Below, in pieces: positions 1 to 12,252 of a stretch of DNA of 64,000 bases. The translations under genes were made by a program, and so were the position numbers. The stretch lies in assembly GCA_039000515.1 (NCBI GenBank), contig JBCFYV010002255.1, positions 20,983,921-21,047,920 of the forward strand. The letters run 5' to 3'. Every line of letters starts with the position of its first letter. Within the stretch, counting starts at the first letter, position 1. The stretch is from Timema cristinae. Lineage: Eukaryota; Arthropoda; Insecta; Phasmatodea; Timematidae. The notes under the pieces were generated by a model. The model had not been told where the DNA came from, did no database searches, and worked only from the letters and a program-made list of their open reading frames with translations.

Positions 1-419
1 TGTTTGTTTTTTCTCTTAAATTCAATCTTTCTTCAATAAATTAAGTCATAAAAAATGGTATAGTTAATTTTTTTATATTAGACTTTTTAATTTTCTTATA
101 ACATTATCAACTATAACTGATCATTATTATTATATTCACACTCAACTATTATTTGAAAAGGTTTGATACTTTTGCGAGTTAAAAAGAGCTAATATCTCTT
201 TTAAAAGGTGAGGTGTTTTTCCGCGTGGTCCACTAGTCGCCCCCACACCTGATGTAGGAATAAAAACCCTATTTTATATTGGTTGGGAACGAACCCTGGC
301 CTCCTTAAGTTGGGGTGAAGGAGAGCGTGAATATATGTCCGATTTTTTTATTTACTTTTGACCCTTGAAGAGAGAAGTTAATGTGATTGAAAAAATTAAA
401 AAAATCTAACTCGAGATTT
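1..419. other. AT-rich sequence, possible SINE relic
   Basis: No gene. 205-310 has a tRNA-like B-box remnant (GAACGAACCCTGG, minus sense) and may be an old SINE; otherwise featureless. Confidence 0.3.
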
Positions 420-1080
420 TGAAAAATGCCAAAAGTTCCTGACCAACCGGAAACCAAAATTTGCTTTTTGAGATGTCTGTCACTCCGTGTGTCGGTATCT
501 TGAACTAGAGCAGAAAATATTTTTACCGATCGGGCTAAAATTGAATATCTAGGGCTTTCATAAGGTGCCCCTGAGTAATTTTTGGATTAGATATCTAGCC
601 CTAAAATTAAGGGTAGCTTACTGACGGGAAAAAAAAGAGAAAAAAACTATTTTCTCGAAATATGCGATAGGAATTTTGATTACATTTTGTATCTAGGTAC
701 TGATTAACATGACCAAAAAAAAAGGCAACTCTCATTTTCCCACGAAAATGATTTTGAGGGTAATTTACATGAGCGGAAATATCCAATTTTAATTATATCT
801 CTGAAACTATATTTGCTTTATAAAGTTTTAAATATATCAATCCTTTATTTGAAGTAAATTTATTTAAATCCAACAGTTTCCAAACCTCAAGAAAATAAAC
901 ACAACATTGATTTTTATACTCTTTGGTAGACAGAAATGTTATTTTTTCTCAATGTTTCTGTAACAGTGTATATTATTTCATGTATTCTTTTTGATGTAGT
1001 GCTTCTGCAACAGTGTAAATTATTAAGTTTCACAATCCTTACAAGTTTTTAGTAAATGCCTTCATTTTAGAATAAAATAG
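420..1080 (+). repeat. Dispersed repeat, copy 1 (uninterrupted)
   Basis: Matches 27640-27972 plus 30122-30334 in the same order: the TTTTACCGATxGGGCT block, ATATCTAGGxxTTTCA, and the CTCAATGTTTCTGTAA block. In the second copy a LINE sits in the middle. Confidence 0.7.
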
Positions 1081-1258
1081 AAAGCTTGACCTGTGCATCG
1101 TGCCCTTTATTTAAGTTTTTATGATTAAATACATTTTTGAACACAATATAAAATATCGTATGAGTAAATCCGTTTAGTTTAATTTTATACACAGAATCAA
1201 CAGTCCTTGAATATCTGTCTTTAACATAGTTGCATTTAAACAGGCCAGGCCTTTATTT

Positions 1259-1511
1259 TTTAGCACCGCGTCCTATTACCTGTTCGCGTGCTATACGTCT
1301 ATGTATTAATTACGCTAATATTTTTAGGGATTAAGAAGGTTATATTTATATAAAGTGTACCTGCATTCGCATGGAGGCAGAGTGGGAAAACATTTAAGAA
1401 AAAACACCCTTTGTACACCCGATTGGAATTCGAACCTTTGTTTCCCCGTCATCAGCAGTCTAGTCTATTGCGAGGGTGACTCCTTAAACTATGTGGCCAT
1501 TGACGTGGGTA
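1259..1511 (-). mobile_element. SINE-C copy
   Basis: tRNA-derived. Minus-sense head has a box A-like GGCCACATAGTTTAAGG and a box B GGTTCGAATTCC. Ends in the shared SINE tail (TAGCACCGCGTCCTATTACC on plus). Confidence 0.75.
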
Positions 1512-1875
1512 ACATAACGTTTTTAAATTAAGAGATAAAGTCCTAGTCGAATTAAATAATACCCATGACAAATATTATTTAAGAGATGTTGACATTATTT
1601 TATTTAGAAACTGAACATATCTACCTAAGCATTATTTTATTTATTCATGTCTAAAAAATGTGTTTTATTTTGAAAACTGAAAAATACACGGACCTTAATT
1701 GGCATTCCCACCTCGAATATACGCTTCTTTTTCGAATATAACTAGTTTTTTTTAAAAAGAATATCCCTCTGTTTATAAAATGCACGTCGAAAAATCAAAA
1801 TAAATAACACACCTACATTTTGACACAAGCAAACGATTCGCTCTAACAATAAATCAATACGACTATTTCTCTAGT

Positions 1876-2120
1876 TTAGCCGCTACGGGAACCACATAGT
1901 TTAAGGCGTCACTCTCGCAATAAGCAAGACTGCCGATTACGGGGAAATCGTGGTTCGAATCCATGTCGCATGTACTAAAATTGGTCTATTCTAAATGATT
2001 TTCTACTTTACCTCAACGTAAATGCGGTTATTACTTCCTCAAAATCCAACCTTCCACATTCCTAGTTCATTAGCGTAACTATTATATACGCATATAGCCT
2101 GAACAGGTAGTAATATGCTC
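1876..2120 (+). mobile_element. SINE-C copy
   Basis: Head GCCGCTACGGGAACCACATA, box B GGTTCGAATCC, tail GCCTGAACAGGTAGTAATAT. Followed by (TC)n and (TA)n. Confidence 0.75.
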
Positions 2121-2124
2121 TCCT

Positions 2125-2171
<47 letters not shown>

Positions 2172-2172
2172 T
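2118..2172. repeat. (TC)n followed by (TA)n microsatellite
   Basis: Simple dinucleotide runs directly after a SINE tail. Confidence 0.9.
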
Positions 2173-2781
2173 AGTTCAGTTTCTTACAAAACTATTTTCA
2201 AAGTATATTAGTAAGTGGAGCTGAAGAGCTGACGCAAATAGTTAAATACGTGTGTGAGTTTGAACAGAAAATAAATTTTATTTTTAATCCCTCCAACAAC
2301 AGCAAAAAACAACAACATCTGCTCTGTTGTCCAAATACATTACGTGTTCTTCAATACACTGACCGCCTACACGTAAATAAATTATGGTACCGGCCAGGTT
2401 TATTCTTATTTCTGTTCCTCTCTGATAAGTTTCCGAATAATTTCTCCCGCCACCACTAAGAGCCATAAAAAAAAAATACAAACAAAAAGTAAAACAAAAG
2501 TAGTTCTTCTATTTATTTTTTCAGTTCAAAGTTTCCACAGCTATTAAATTTATTTGGCCCGCGTTCCAAAACAGATTCTATCTTCTCCTACTCAATACCT
2601 CCTTCCTCCCACCAAAGTCCCCCCGCCACCCTTCCTTTTTTTTACAACTGTATACTGTTTAAGCAATTTGGTTTTCTCTTTCAAAATCTAGGGGTGGATA
2701 GGTGCCATTAAAACAGGCCAGAGGAATAATGTTCACTATGACAACTAGCACATTTTTTGCACTTTTTCTTCTTCTTTTTAT

Positions 2782-3031
2782 TTAGCACCTCGTCCTACTA
2801 CCCGTTCGGGTTATACCATTATGTACTAATCACACTAATAATTTCAACATAAGGAAGTTTATATTTATAGGAAGCATACCCGCATTTTTGTTGAGGAAGA
2901 GTAGAAAACAATTTTGGAAAAACCACCCTCAGTACACCCGACCAATATTTGGACCTTGATTTTCCCGTCATTGGCAATCTAGTCTTTTGCGAGAGAAGCG
3001 CCTTAGACCATGAGGCCATCGAAGCGGGTGT
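2782..3031 (-). mobile_element. SINE-C copy
   Basis: Minus orientation; shared tail at 2782-2815 and tRNA-like head ending near 3030 (GGCCTCATGGTCTAAGGCGC when reversed). Confidence 0.75.
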
Positions 3032-3336
3032 ATGCGCCCTTTTTTTAGAAATATATCTACGTGCAAAGGAAGACTAAAAAAAAAAAAGTCACTAGAACTA
3101 TTTTTCATGTAGTCATTAGACAAGTAATGTTATCTGCAGCTTTCATTTTTGATAAATATTTTAAATACCTATAAAATAGTACTAATAAAATTGTAGCATT
3201 TTTCTTAAACTTGACCTCGAAAAAATTTGTTCATATTTTCTAAATGACACCGCCAATAAAAATTAGACTGCATTTTTCAACCTCTTTATAGAAACACATG
3301 TACAGTTCATGCACGTAGTTGTAACAGGTTTGTAAA

Positions 3337-3374
3337 ATATATATATATATGTTTGTAATATATATATATGTTTG

Positions 3375-3414
<40 letters not shown>

Positions 3415-3535
3415 ACTATATTTTAATTGTAAAGTTTTTTGGAAAGGCTGTATTTACTACGCGTGCCAGTATACATTATTATTATTATTATTATTATTAT
3501 TAGTAGTAGTAGTAGTAGTAGTAGTAGTAGATGTT
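3337..3535. repeat. (TA)n, (TTA)n and (TAG)n microsatellites
   Basis: (TA)n at 3337-3410; (ATT)n at 3475-3500 running into (AGT)n to 3530. The short plus-strand ORF here is simple-repeat translation. Confidence 0.9.
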
Positions 3536-3916
3536 GGTGTAGTAATAATAGTAGTATTTAAGGAACTTCTTTATAACTAAGAACTTTACTGTATGTCATT
3601 CATTAAAATATTTTAAAAAACTTTTATTTTTGATTAGTTTTATAATTTCAACGTTTTTATATTTGTGTAGCCAATATACTTGTTTGTATCAACTTACTGA
3701 AACTACTTTTAAGTTAATTTATTTTTGTTTTGTTTAGTTAAAATTATTTCAATCCCATGTAATTATTCTTTATGCTCATCTTATTTTGTATTTTTCAGTT
3801 TCGGCCTGTCTTAGGTCCTATTAGTGTATGCCAGCCCTATGATAAAAGAAAGTGAGATTAAAATGGAATTAAAATTATTATTATATTATTATTATTATTA
3901 TTTATACTATTTAAAC

Positions 3917-4168
3917 CAGCGATATTCAACTTTATTTGTTTGCATACGCCCAGATATAATTTATCTTCAACTTTGTACCCCCAAATTGTTGGTGCATAAT
4001 GTAAGTTATACATATTATATAATATATATAATATATTAAATTAAAAATAATATACAAGTTTTTAACTAATAATAGATGTACACATATACATCTATTTAAA
4101 TTGTACGTACCCCCAGAATGTATTCACGTACTCCTGTGGTTACTTGAACCACAGGTTGAGTATCACTG
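3917..4168. mobile_element. hAT-type MITE
   Basis: 252 bp. Ends CAGCGATATTCAAC and, reversed, CAGTGATACTCAACCTG, a typical hAT terminus. Flanking 8-mers ATTTAAAC (3909-3916) and CTTTAAAC (4169-4176) match at 7 of 8. Confidence 0.75.
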
Positions 4169-4224
4169 CTTTAAACCCCGGAACGTTATTAATGTCTAAG
4201 ACTGCACTTAAAAAAATTTCATTA

Positions 4225-4400
4225 AAGTAATTATCCTAATGGTCGATGTTCTTGTAATGAAGTGTACACTTCGTTTACCATGAATGGTTAGCAGTCTTAC
4301 CTTGACCAATCACACATTATGGTACTATATTTTAAGTTATACCATAGTGGAATAATGTACGGTAGGTATGTTACCCTACAAGGTAGATGAAGTGTACATT
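4225..4400. repeat. Fold-back repeat (relative of 52381-52500)
   Basis: Contains ACCATAGTGGAATAATG and short inverted arms, matching the palindromic repeat that surrounds the hAT-like element at 52.5 kb. Confidence 0.55.
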
Positions 4401-4410
4401 CATTTGAATT

Positions 4411-4655
4411 GACCGCTTAATCAATGGTAGAACGGTCTAAGGTGTCACCCTCATGTTAGACTGGCCTTCTGATGATGGGGGGATTGGAGTTCGAATCTTA
4501 GTAGGGTCTACTGAGGGTGGTTTTTCCTAAATGGTTTCCCACTCTCCTACCACGCAAATGTGGGTAGATTACAACTAAAATGCTTCCTTCCTAATTATTA
4601 ACCGATTGAAGCAATCATCATATATGAGTATAATATGAACAGGTAGTAAGTCGTA
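4411..4655 (+). mobile_element. SINE-C-like copy
   Basis: Head GGTAGAACGGTCTAAGGTG, box B GAGTTCGAATCTTA, degraded shared tail GAACAGGTAGTAAGTCG. Confidence 0.65.
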
Positions 4656-5424
4656 GTGATTTAAAAAAATCTCTTGAAATCAGGTGGTAGCACATTAAAA
4701 TCATTCGTTTCGAAAATGTCACTCAAATTATAAAGTTGAAATACAGTTAGCGCCTATTAATGTGATTGTATCGGGGCTGAGAGGAATTGATAACAATAAC
4801 CGATTGATAATAATAAACGATGCTACATTAAATACAGATGCTTTGTTATAAACGATAACAATCAGAAACTACAGTATTAATTCTACCGTGTTCTTCATTT
4901 AATTTGTGCATGTTAAGACAAATTACATATGAATATTCACTGTATAAACTTTTACTGTATTTACATTTAAAAAAAATACGAGAGAAATTATATTAAAGTA
5001 CCCTACATACATTCTTACGTTTAAAAAAAATACTAACTATAACAAAAGTGCTTTATCTGTTAAAATGAGGTCATATAGTAATGCACCGCATTAGTTATAA
5101 TGCAAAAATGCACATACGTAATGTTCATAAATTGAAGAAAACAATTGAAGATAAAACTAAACGAGTTATCTAAAATTATTATCTTAGTATTTTCACTGTA
5201 CAGATTTGAAAAAAAAAAAAAAAAAACAGAAATTTATTTGCAGAAATACTACAAGTCTTATGGGGATTTTGGGGTTTTTCTAATGTTAAGCTTTTATATA
5301 TGTTTATGTTGGTAGCCCTAAATTATTAAAAAATGATAACAATAACCAAAGCTTTGATTACAATATACGAAGAGTTTCATATGTTTGAGCATACTAATGG
5401 TCTGGTCTACAAAAAACTGATAAC

Positions 5425-6168
5425 AATAACTGATTGATAACATTATCCGTGATCACAATAAGTGTATTATAACATTATCCGTGATCATAATACGTGATTG
5501 ATAACATTATCCTGATCAATAGTGATTTATAACATTATCCTGATCACATAAGTGATTGATAATATTATCCAAGATAACAATAAGTGATTTATAACATTAT
5601 CCGTGATCACAATAAGTGATTGATAATATTATCAGTGAAAGCAATAGGTGATTGATAACATTATCCGTGATCACAATAAGTGATTGATAACATTATCGTG
5701 ATTCATTAGTGATTGATAACATTATCCGTGATAACAATAAGTGATTGATAACATTATCCGTGATCACAATAAGTGATTGATAACATTTCCGTGATAGCAA
5801 TAAGTGATTGATAACATTATCCGTTATCTCAATAAGTGATTAATAACATTATCCGTGATCACATTAAGTGATTGGTAACATTATCCGTGATCACAATAAG
5901 GATTGATAACATTATCCGTGATCACATAAGTAATTGATAACATTATCCGTGGTCACAATAAGTGATTGATAACATTTCCGTGATAGCAATAAGTGATTGA
6001 TAACATTATCCGTGGTCACAATAAGTGATTGATAACATTTCCCGTGATAGCAATAAGTGATTATCGATAAGTTCATTATCCGTGGTTACACTTACAATAA
6101 GTGATTGATAACATTTCCCGTGATAGCAATAAGTGATTGATAACATTATCCGTGATCACAATAAGTGG
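5425..6168 (+). repeat. 32-bp minisatellite
   Basis: About 23 tandem copies of a roughly 32-bp unit made of GTGATTGATAACATTATCCG and TGATCACAATAA. The unit holds the palindrome TGATCA and two inverse TGAT/ATCA words. Scattered half-units occur upstream at 4795-4870 and 5330-5420. Confidence 0.9.
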
Positions 6169-6426
6169 TGCCCACTGTACTTCCCTCAGCACCTCCCCTA
6201 ACTAATTTAAAAAAAACATATATTGGTTGGAAGGTGATGGTGAAGTAACGGTTCGAATCTCAACAGGGTGCAATGGTAATCAGCATGTGATCCATCACAA
6301 AGTTTTTCATATCCTTTCTCCTCTATCACCAGTTTACTTCTTCTTAAACATTCATCATCATATCGTCTCAGTAGATTAAACTCTTAAATAACATTCATGT
6401 AAAACGTATAAACATTTTTATATATG

Positions 6427-6518
6427 CCAGGCCTCCACCGTGATTAGGATCCCACGTTAAATGTAAAACTCGAACGGGTAGTAAGATGCAGTGATAATAA
6501 TAATAATAATAATAATAT
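6427..6518 (+). mobile_element. SINE-A fragment
   Basis: 3' part only (CCAGGCCTCCACCGTG ... GAACGGGTAGTAAGATGC) with an internal deletion and an (ATA)n tail. Confidence 0.7.
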
Positions 6519-7277
6519 AACATTTTATGTATGGGGTGTTTATTAAATTTATCAAGCGTGGTAGAATAGGGCATACATCAAAGTGTACCAGTCACCAAAA
6601 AAAACCTAGAAAGATATGACCTTTCATTATATATAAAATCATTTAAGTGAAATTTTGTATTTTTAATTGATAAAATTTGCTTTGAAACCCTGGAGTTCTT
6701 TTATAAATATCCTGTATAAAGATGTTTTCTTTTTTCGCCGAATCCTTCTAATAATAATTAATGCTACGTCACAACTGTACACACTTACTCATTTAATTTA
6801 TTATAGCTTGGAAAAATGTTTCCAATTAATCGCTCATCTGTGAGCTACATTCTCTCATAAGATATTTCATAAAAAAATATTCAGAGTTATTTCTTAAGTA
6901 AAGCAGTCAACAGATATCCATTTTGAACAAAAGTTCCAGAGTAATTTTCAATAATTTTCAAATTTCAAACAGCATTTATTAGTAAAATACTCTTATATTC
7001 AAAGTAAGAATTACAATCACAATTTCACGTCAAGATATGACTATTAAATATCAAAATATCAACTTTGAACTAAATAAAGCAAGGTGTTTTGGATAAAAAA
7101 ATACAAACAGAATGGAAGAACCCACTTTTTACTAGCTCGATGGCATATACAATATCAAGTACCCTCATAATCTAGGAGTAAAAAAAAGAAAAGTTCACGA
7201 TCACAATACTTTCTTTATATGATAAAATAATAAAGTCTTGCATCAAATAAATCGCTTTACAATTTTCAAAATACTTC
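6519..7277. other. No feature seen
   Basis: AT-rich, no ORF with protein character and no repeat matching elsewhere in the window. Confidence 0.4.
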
Positions 7278-7510
7278 TCTATCAAATACTGCCAACCTCG
7301 GTGGTCTTGGATTAAAGTGCTCACTTCAGGACCTGATGTTCGTGGGTTCAAACCAAACCTGAGTCGATGGATATTTTTGAACGACATAAATCCGTAGCAC
7401 AACTTCCGTTGGAAGAGAAGTAAAGCCGTCGGTCCCATGTCAATTGTTGTATGTAAAGAACCCTTGAAGTTATGTGAAAATACCTTTCCCAGCAAATTAG
7501 TAGGCCCTTT
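7278..7510 (+). mobile_element. SINE-D copy
   Basis: tRNA-like head (CCTCGGTGGTCTTGGATTAA, box B GGGTTCAAACC) and a body matching 50288-50545 (CCGTAGCACAACTTCCGTTG). Lacks the shared A/B/C tail. Confidence 0.6.
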
Positions 7511-7805
7511 CACTCTCACTCATAGAAATTCTTGAGTGATTGTATAATCAGTCATTTCAGAAAGTGCACGTTAAATAGCTCATATAAATAAAAAAAATTA
7601 ATAAATCTATCATATACTAATTTTTTTTAAATATACAATTGTTGCAAAACTATTTTTCACAGAAAGCAAGTTGTCTTCAATAACCGCACATTTAGCATTT
7701 TAATTGGTAGTCTTTGTTCTTCAATGTCTTGTCGGCTTAGGGTTCGGCCAGACTGCCAAGCGTGCGAGCGAGCGAGCGAGCGCGTAATTAGCGGACCCTA
7801 GTTAG

Positions 7806-8090
7806 ATTATTATTAGCACCGCGTCTTACTACCCGTTCGGGTTATACGCACTTACTCTAATGTGTAATGGTAGGGTTATTGTGAGATGAAATGAAGGACC
7901 TACAGTTTAACGTGGAATCCGAACCACGGTGGTGGCCTGGCATTCCCTACATTCACAAGATGTCTTGTCAGAGGTGAAGGAAGGGTTTGGAAATAAGATA
8001 AATCTGTGCCGGGACCGAGGATTGAACCCCGGCTGCCAGCACAGAAGTCTGACACCTTACCCCTAGACCACTAGGTCACCGCCCCCCCCC
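7806..8090 (-). mobile_element. SINE-A copy nested in Harbinger copy 1
   Basis: Minus sense: box A TGGTCTAGGGGTAAGGTG, box B GGTTCAATCC, shared tail, (AAT)n. Flanked by a direct repeat CCCTAGTTAGA. Confidence 0.85.
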
Positions 8091-8262
8091 CCTCCCCCCT
8101 AGTTAGAGAAGATGTCTCTGTCAAACACACTTAGTACATCTCTGCTCCTCGAAAATTCTTACAGAAAATATTGTGTATTATAAAAAAGAAAAAAGTAGAA
8201 GTGCATCCAATTAATAAATTGAGAAATGCGTATGGTACTGTACTGAAGTGTTTTAAAATCAG

Positions 8263-8400
8263 ATTTGCCGCACCAGTGGCAGAATGGTGCGTTGCACTCG
8301 ATAACTTTTGACTAGGAGGCAAAGGTTCGAATCTTGGCTCAGTGAACTGAAGGTGATTTTTAAAACTTATTTATTGTTGTGGTTTTTTCATACTCTCTCC
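8263..8400 (+). repeat. tRNA-headed repeat (SINE-E) in Harbinger copy 1
   Basis: CACCAGTGGCAGAATGGTGC box A-like and GGTTCGAATCTTGGC box B-like; 3' extent unclear. Repeated at about 9712. Confidence 0.5.
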
Positions 8401-8524
8401 AAACTAATGGTGATTCTTATTTGTAAAGGCCTACTTTGATTATAATATTGAAGTATTTTAACATATCGGGTTTACATATATACATTATATTATTTATGGT
8501 CTTACCCATTAAATTAGGCCATAT

Positions 8525-8816
8525 TATTATTTATTATTATTATTATTAGCACCGCATCTTACTTCCCGTTCGGGTTATATGCACTTACGCTAATGTGTAA
8601 TGGTAGGGTGATTGTGAGATGAAATGAAGGACCTACAGTTTAACGTGGAATCCGAACCACGGTGGAGGCCTGGCTTTCCCCACATTCACAAGATGTCTTG
8701 CCAGAGGTGAAGGAAGGGTTTGGTAATCAGATAAATCTGTGCCGGGACCGAGGATTGAGCCCCAGACCTCCAGCACAGAAGTCTGACACCTTACCCCTAG
8801 ACCGCCAGGTCACCGG
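8525..8816 (-). mobile_element. SINE-A copy nested in Harbinger copy 1
   Basis: Full length, minus orientation, (ATT)n at the left as its tail. Confidence 0.85.
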
Positions 8817-9247
8817 GCCATTAATAGCAAGTGTGTTAAACCTATCACTGATAGAAAAAAGTCAAATATCATGTCAAAATGAGAAGTTTCCCCAGCACTC
8901 AATGAACCAACATACAATAATATTGCCTAGCGCCTGTAAACTAGACTGTACCGGGTCGAGCGCGCGCGCTTGAAAAATAGAACCAGTTCTATCTTTCAAG
9001 CGCGCGCGCTCAGTAGCTCACGCGCTCGCTCGCTCGCTCGCTCCAGTGTGGCCACCCCCCATTACAACCAATGTGTTCTATTTTATATTTTAGTCGCTCG
9101 CGCGCTCGCTCGCTCGCGCGCTCAGTCTGGCCGTACCCTTAGGGTTCGGCCAGACTGCCAAGCGTGCGAGCGAGCGAGCGCGCAAGCGACTGGGTGGCCA
9201 AACTGGCGAGCGCGCGAGCGAGCGAGCGCGTAATTAGCGGACCCTAG

Positions 9248-9532
9248 TTAGATTATTATTAGCACCGCGTCTTACTACCCGTTCGGGTTATACGCACTTA
9301 CGCTAATGTGTAATGGTAGGGTTATTGTGAGATGAAATGAAGGACCTACAGTTTAACGTGGAATCCGAACCACGGTGGTGGCCTGGCATTCCCTATATTC
9401 ACAAGATGTCTTGTCAGAGGTGAAGGAAGGGTTTGGAAATAAGATAAATCTGTGCCGGGACCGAGGATTGAACCCCGGCTGCCAGCACAGAAGTCTGACA
9501 CCTTACCCCTAGACCTAGACCACTAGGTCACC
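9248..9532 (-). mobile_element. SINE-A copy nested in Harbinger copy 2
   Basis: Duplicate of the 7806 copy, with the same flanking CCCTAGTTAGA repeat. Confidence 0.85.
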
Positions 9533-9970
9533 GCCCCCCCCCTCCCCCCTAGTTAGAGAAGATGTCTCTGTCAAACACACTTAGTACATCTCTGATCCTC
9601 GAAAATTCTTACAGAAAATATTGTGTATTTATAAAAAAGAAAAAAGTAGAAGTGCATCCAATTAATAAATTGAGAAATGCGTATGGTACTCTACTGAAGT
9701 GTTTTAAAATCAGATTTGCCGCACCAGTGGCAGAATGGTGCGTTGCACTCGATAACTTTTGACTAGGAGGCAAAGGTTCGAATCTTGGCCCAGTGAACTG
9801 AAGGTGATTTTTAAAACTTATTTATTGTTGTGGTTTTTCATACTCTCTCCAAACTAATGGTGATTCTTATTTGTAAAGGCCTACTTTGATTATAATATTG
9901 AAGTATTTTAACATATCGGGTTTACATATATACATTATATTATTTATGGTCTTACCAATTAAATTAGGCC

Positions 9971-9974
9971 ATTA

Positions 9975-10040
<66 letters not shown>

Positions 10041-10307
10041 GCACCGCATCTTACTTCCCGTTCGGGTTATATGCACTTACGCTAATGTGTAATGGTAGGG
10101 TGATTGTGAGATGAAATGAAGGACCTACAGTTTAACGTGGAATCCGAACCACGGTGGAGGCCTGGCTTTCCCCACATTCACAAGATGTCTTGCCAGAGGT
10201 GAAGGAAGGGTTTGGTAATCAGATAAATCTGTGCCGGGACCGAGGATTGAGCCCCAGACCTCCAGCACAGAAGTCTGACACCTTACCCCTAGACCGCCAG
10301 GTCACCG
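9971..10307 (-). mobile_element. SINE-A copy nested in Harbinger copy 2
   Basis: Duplicate of the 8525 copy with an expanded (ATT)n tail. Confidence 0.85.
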
Positions 10308-10637
10308 GGCCATTAATAGCAAGTGTGTTAAACCTATCACTGATAGAAAAAAGTCAAATATCATGTCAAAATGAGAAGTTTCCCCAGCACTCAATGAACC
10401 AACATACAATAATATTGCCTAGCGCCTGTAAACTAGACTGTACCGGGTCGAGCGCGCGCGCTTGAAAAATAGAACCAGTTCTATCTTTCAAGCGCGCGCG
10501 CTCAGTCGCTCGCGCGCTCGCTCGCTCGCTCGCTCCAGTGTGGCCACCCCCCATTACAACCAATGTGTTCTATTTTATATTTTAGTCGCTCGCGCGCTCG
10601 CTCGCTCGCTCGCGCGCTCAGTCTGGCCGTACCCTTA

Positions 10638-12248
10638 CAAAGAACGTGGAATGAATTGTCAACCTTCTCTTTATGTATCTTTTGTAACTAAATGACTGTA
10701 CAAGTGGTAAGTATTGTATATACACTCTCTTGACGAGTGTTATTCTTCAACTGGCCTCAATGTAATGGCTGCTAGCGACATGAATATAGAGCAAATGAAA
10801 AAAAAAACTGCTTTGACATTGACATCTTTTAGTTTGAAATTGTTTCCGAGTTTCTGATTCAGGGTCCTTTGGGGAATGATAAACGTTGTACAAATGGTTT
10901 AGATTATCAATCATTAATAACCTCGCACAGCCCAGTTTTCTTAGAAAGGGCCTTTATTTTACAGATAAAAAAATTCACTTGATTTACGTTCTCGTATTCA
11001 TACATAAGGTAATGTGATCTGAAACACTAATAAAATAGTAAAATGATATCAATTTTGATCACAAAATTTTTTTTTTTATATTTTATAATTTGCCCTTTCT
11101 ATGAAAATTGGACTGTAAATATAATTTCAGAAATATTTTCTCGAGATGCAACATTTGGGGGCAGACAAAAATAAACGTACAAAACTACTCATTTTGAATA
11201 TATTTCCAACTGAAATGTATTTACAAATACAGTATTTAATAATAATAAATTTTAAATATCGAGTTTTCTAAAATCTTCTAAATAGATGCCTTAATTATAA
11301 TAAAATTTAAAAAAATGGTTTGGCAGAACACGAGAAATAGTTGTCAAAATAAATTTTTGTCGTTTTACGAAATTGTGGTTTCCCCTTTAAATATATTTGA
11401 AAGTTAAAGTGTTTAGGCACATCCTTTAAGCATAAAATTTCTTTTTTTTAAGGAAGGGAACTTGATCTACAAAACTCTGAAAAGCATTGCCTAAAGGAAC
11501 GACTTCATGTTATAAAATATATTTATCTTTAGATGGTGTGCGACAGTTTGACTTAAAACTATTATATAATATATTTTTGTTTTTGTTTGATTGTTTCAGA
11601 AGACTAGCGTATGTGACGTCCTTGAGGATCCCACGTCACCATGTCTGCAAACACGTTGAGTGTAGATACATGCTTGATGATAGAAAAGAATACATCTTGA
11701 TATTGAATCCATTTTTGAATATTTGAAACCAAATATCCCTTCAAAATTTGTTGTCTTTTATATAAAAAAAATATAAATACATTTTAAAATATCGGTAACT
11801 TACAATTTTGTTTTGTTCAGAAATATTATAAACACAATTTAGATAACTTAATCTCTTTGTGCAGCTTTAATGTGTTTTAAAATGTTATAAGGAAGAAATG
11901 TAAACTTTGTATTACGAATAATTTTAATCTCATCAAATGTAAAACTCAATACAAAACTTTCATTCATAACCAAGAACTCAAATCTTGCAATCTTCAAGTT
12001 GTATTTCTATGAATGCCATTACAAATGTTCAAAGACGTCACACACGAGCAAAGCACACTTTTTATTTATTTTTAAGCAGTAGAGTTTTATTTCTGGTGTT
12101 TATTTTCGCTGCCCGCACCGAAGTTTCGTAATATCCTCCATCGAAACACAGCTACGGCCAGAAAGTTGTCAACACTCGTATGAAATCACCAATTTCCTCA
12201 TTATCGCTGATAACCGATAAACAACATTAGAAGATCGAAGGATGGAAC
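10638..12248. other. AT-rich region with one exon-like patch
   Basis: Mostly featureless. At 11584-11600 a pyrimidine tract ending in CAG precedes a GC-richer stretch of about 70 bp (11601-11675) unlike its surroundings. 12095-12245 is a second GC-richer patch. Neither can be tied to a known protein. Confidence 0.3.
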
Positions 12249-12252
12249 TTAA

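Larger units (their letters stand above)
7740..9138. mobile_element. Harbinger-type element, tandem copy 1, with nested SINEs
   Basis: Ends GGGTTCGGCCAGACTG and, reversed, GGGTACGGCCAGACTG. Subterminal (GCGA)n arrays and an internal palindrome of GCGCGC arms. Flanked by TTA at 7737-7739 and 9139-9141. Carries two SINE-A copies and a tRNA-like repeat, at the same places as in the next copy. No transposase. Confidence 0.75.
9142..10634. mobile_element. Harbinger-type element, tandem copy 2
   Basis: Near-identical to the preceding copy (including an identical 103-codon non-coding ORF at 8662 and 10154) apart from an extra GCGA block at the left and a longer ATT run. Shares the TTA between the copies and ends at TTA 10635-10637. 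Confidence 0.78.

Noticed and set aside
5425..6168. CRISPR array
   Set aside because: Units are contiguous without unique spacers, and the genome is eukaryotic.
8662..8973. 103-codon ORF, identical at 10154
   Set aside because: Runs through a SINE-A copy and unique element sequence. Identity reflects the tandem duplication, not protein selection.
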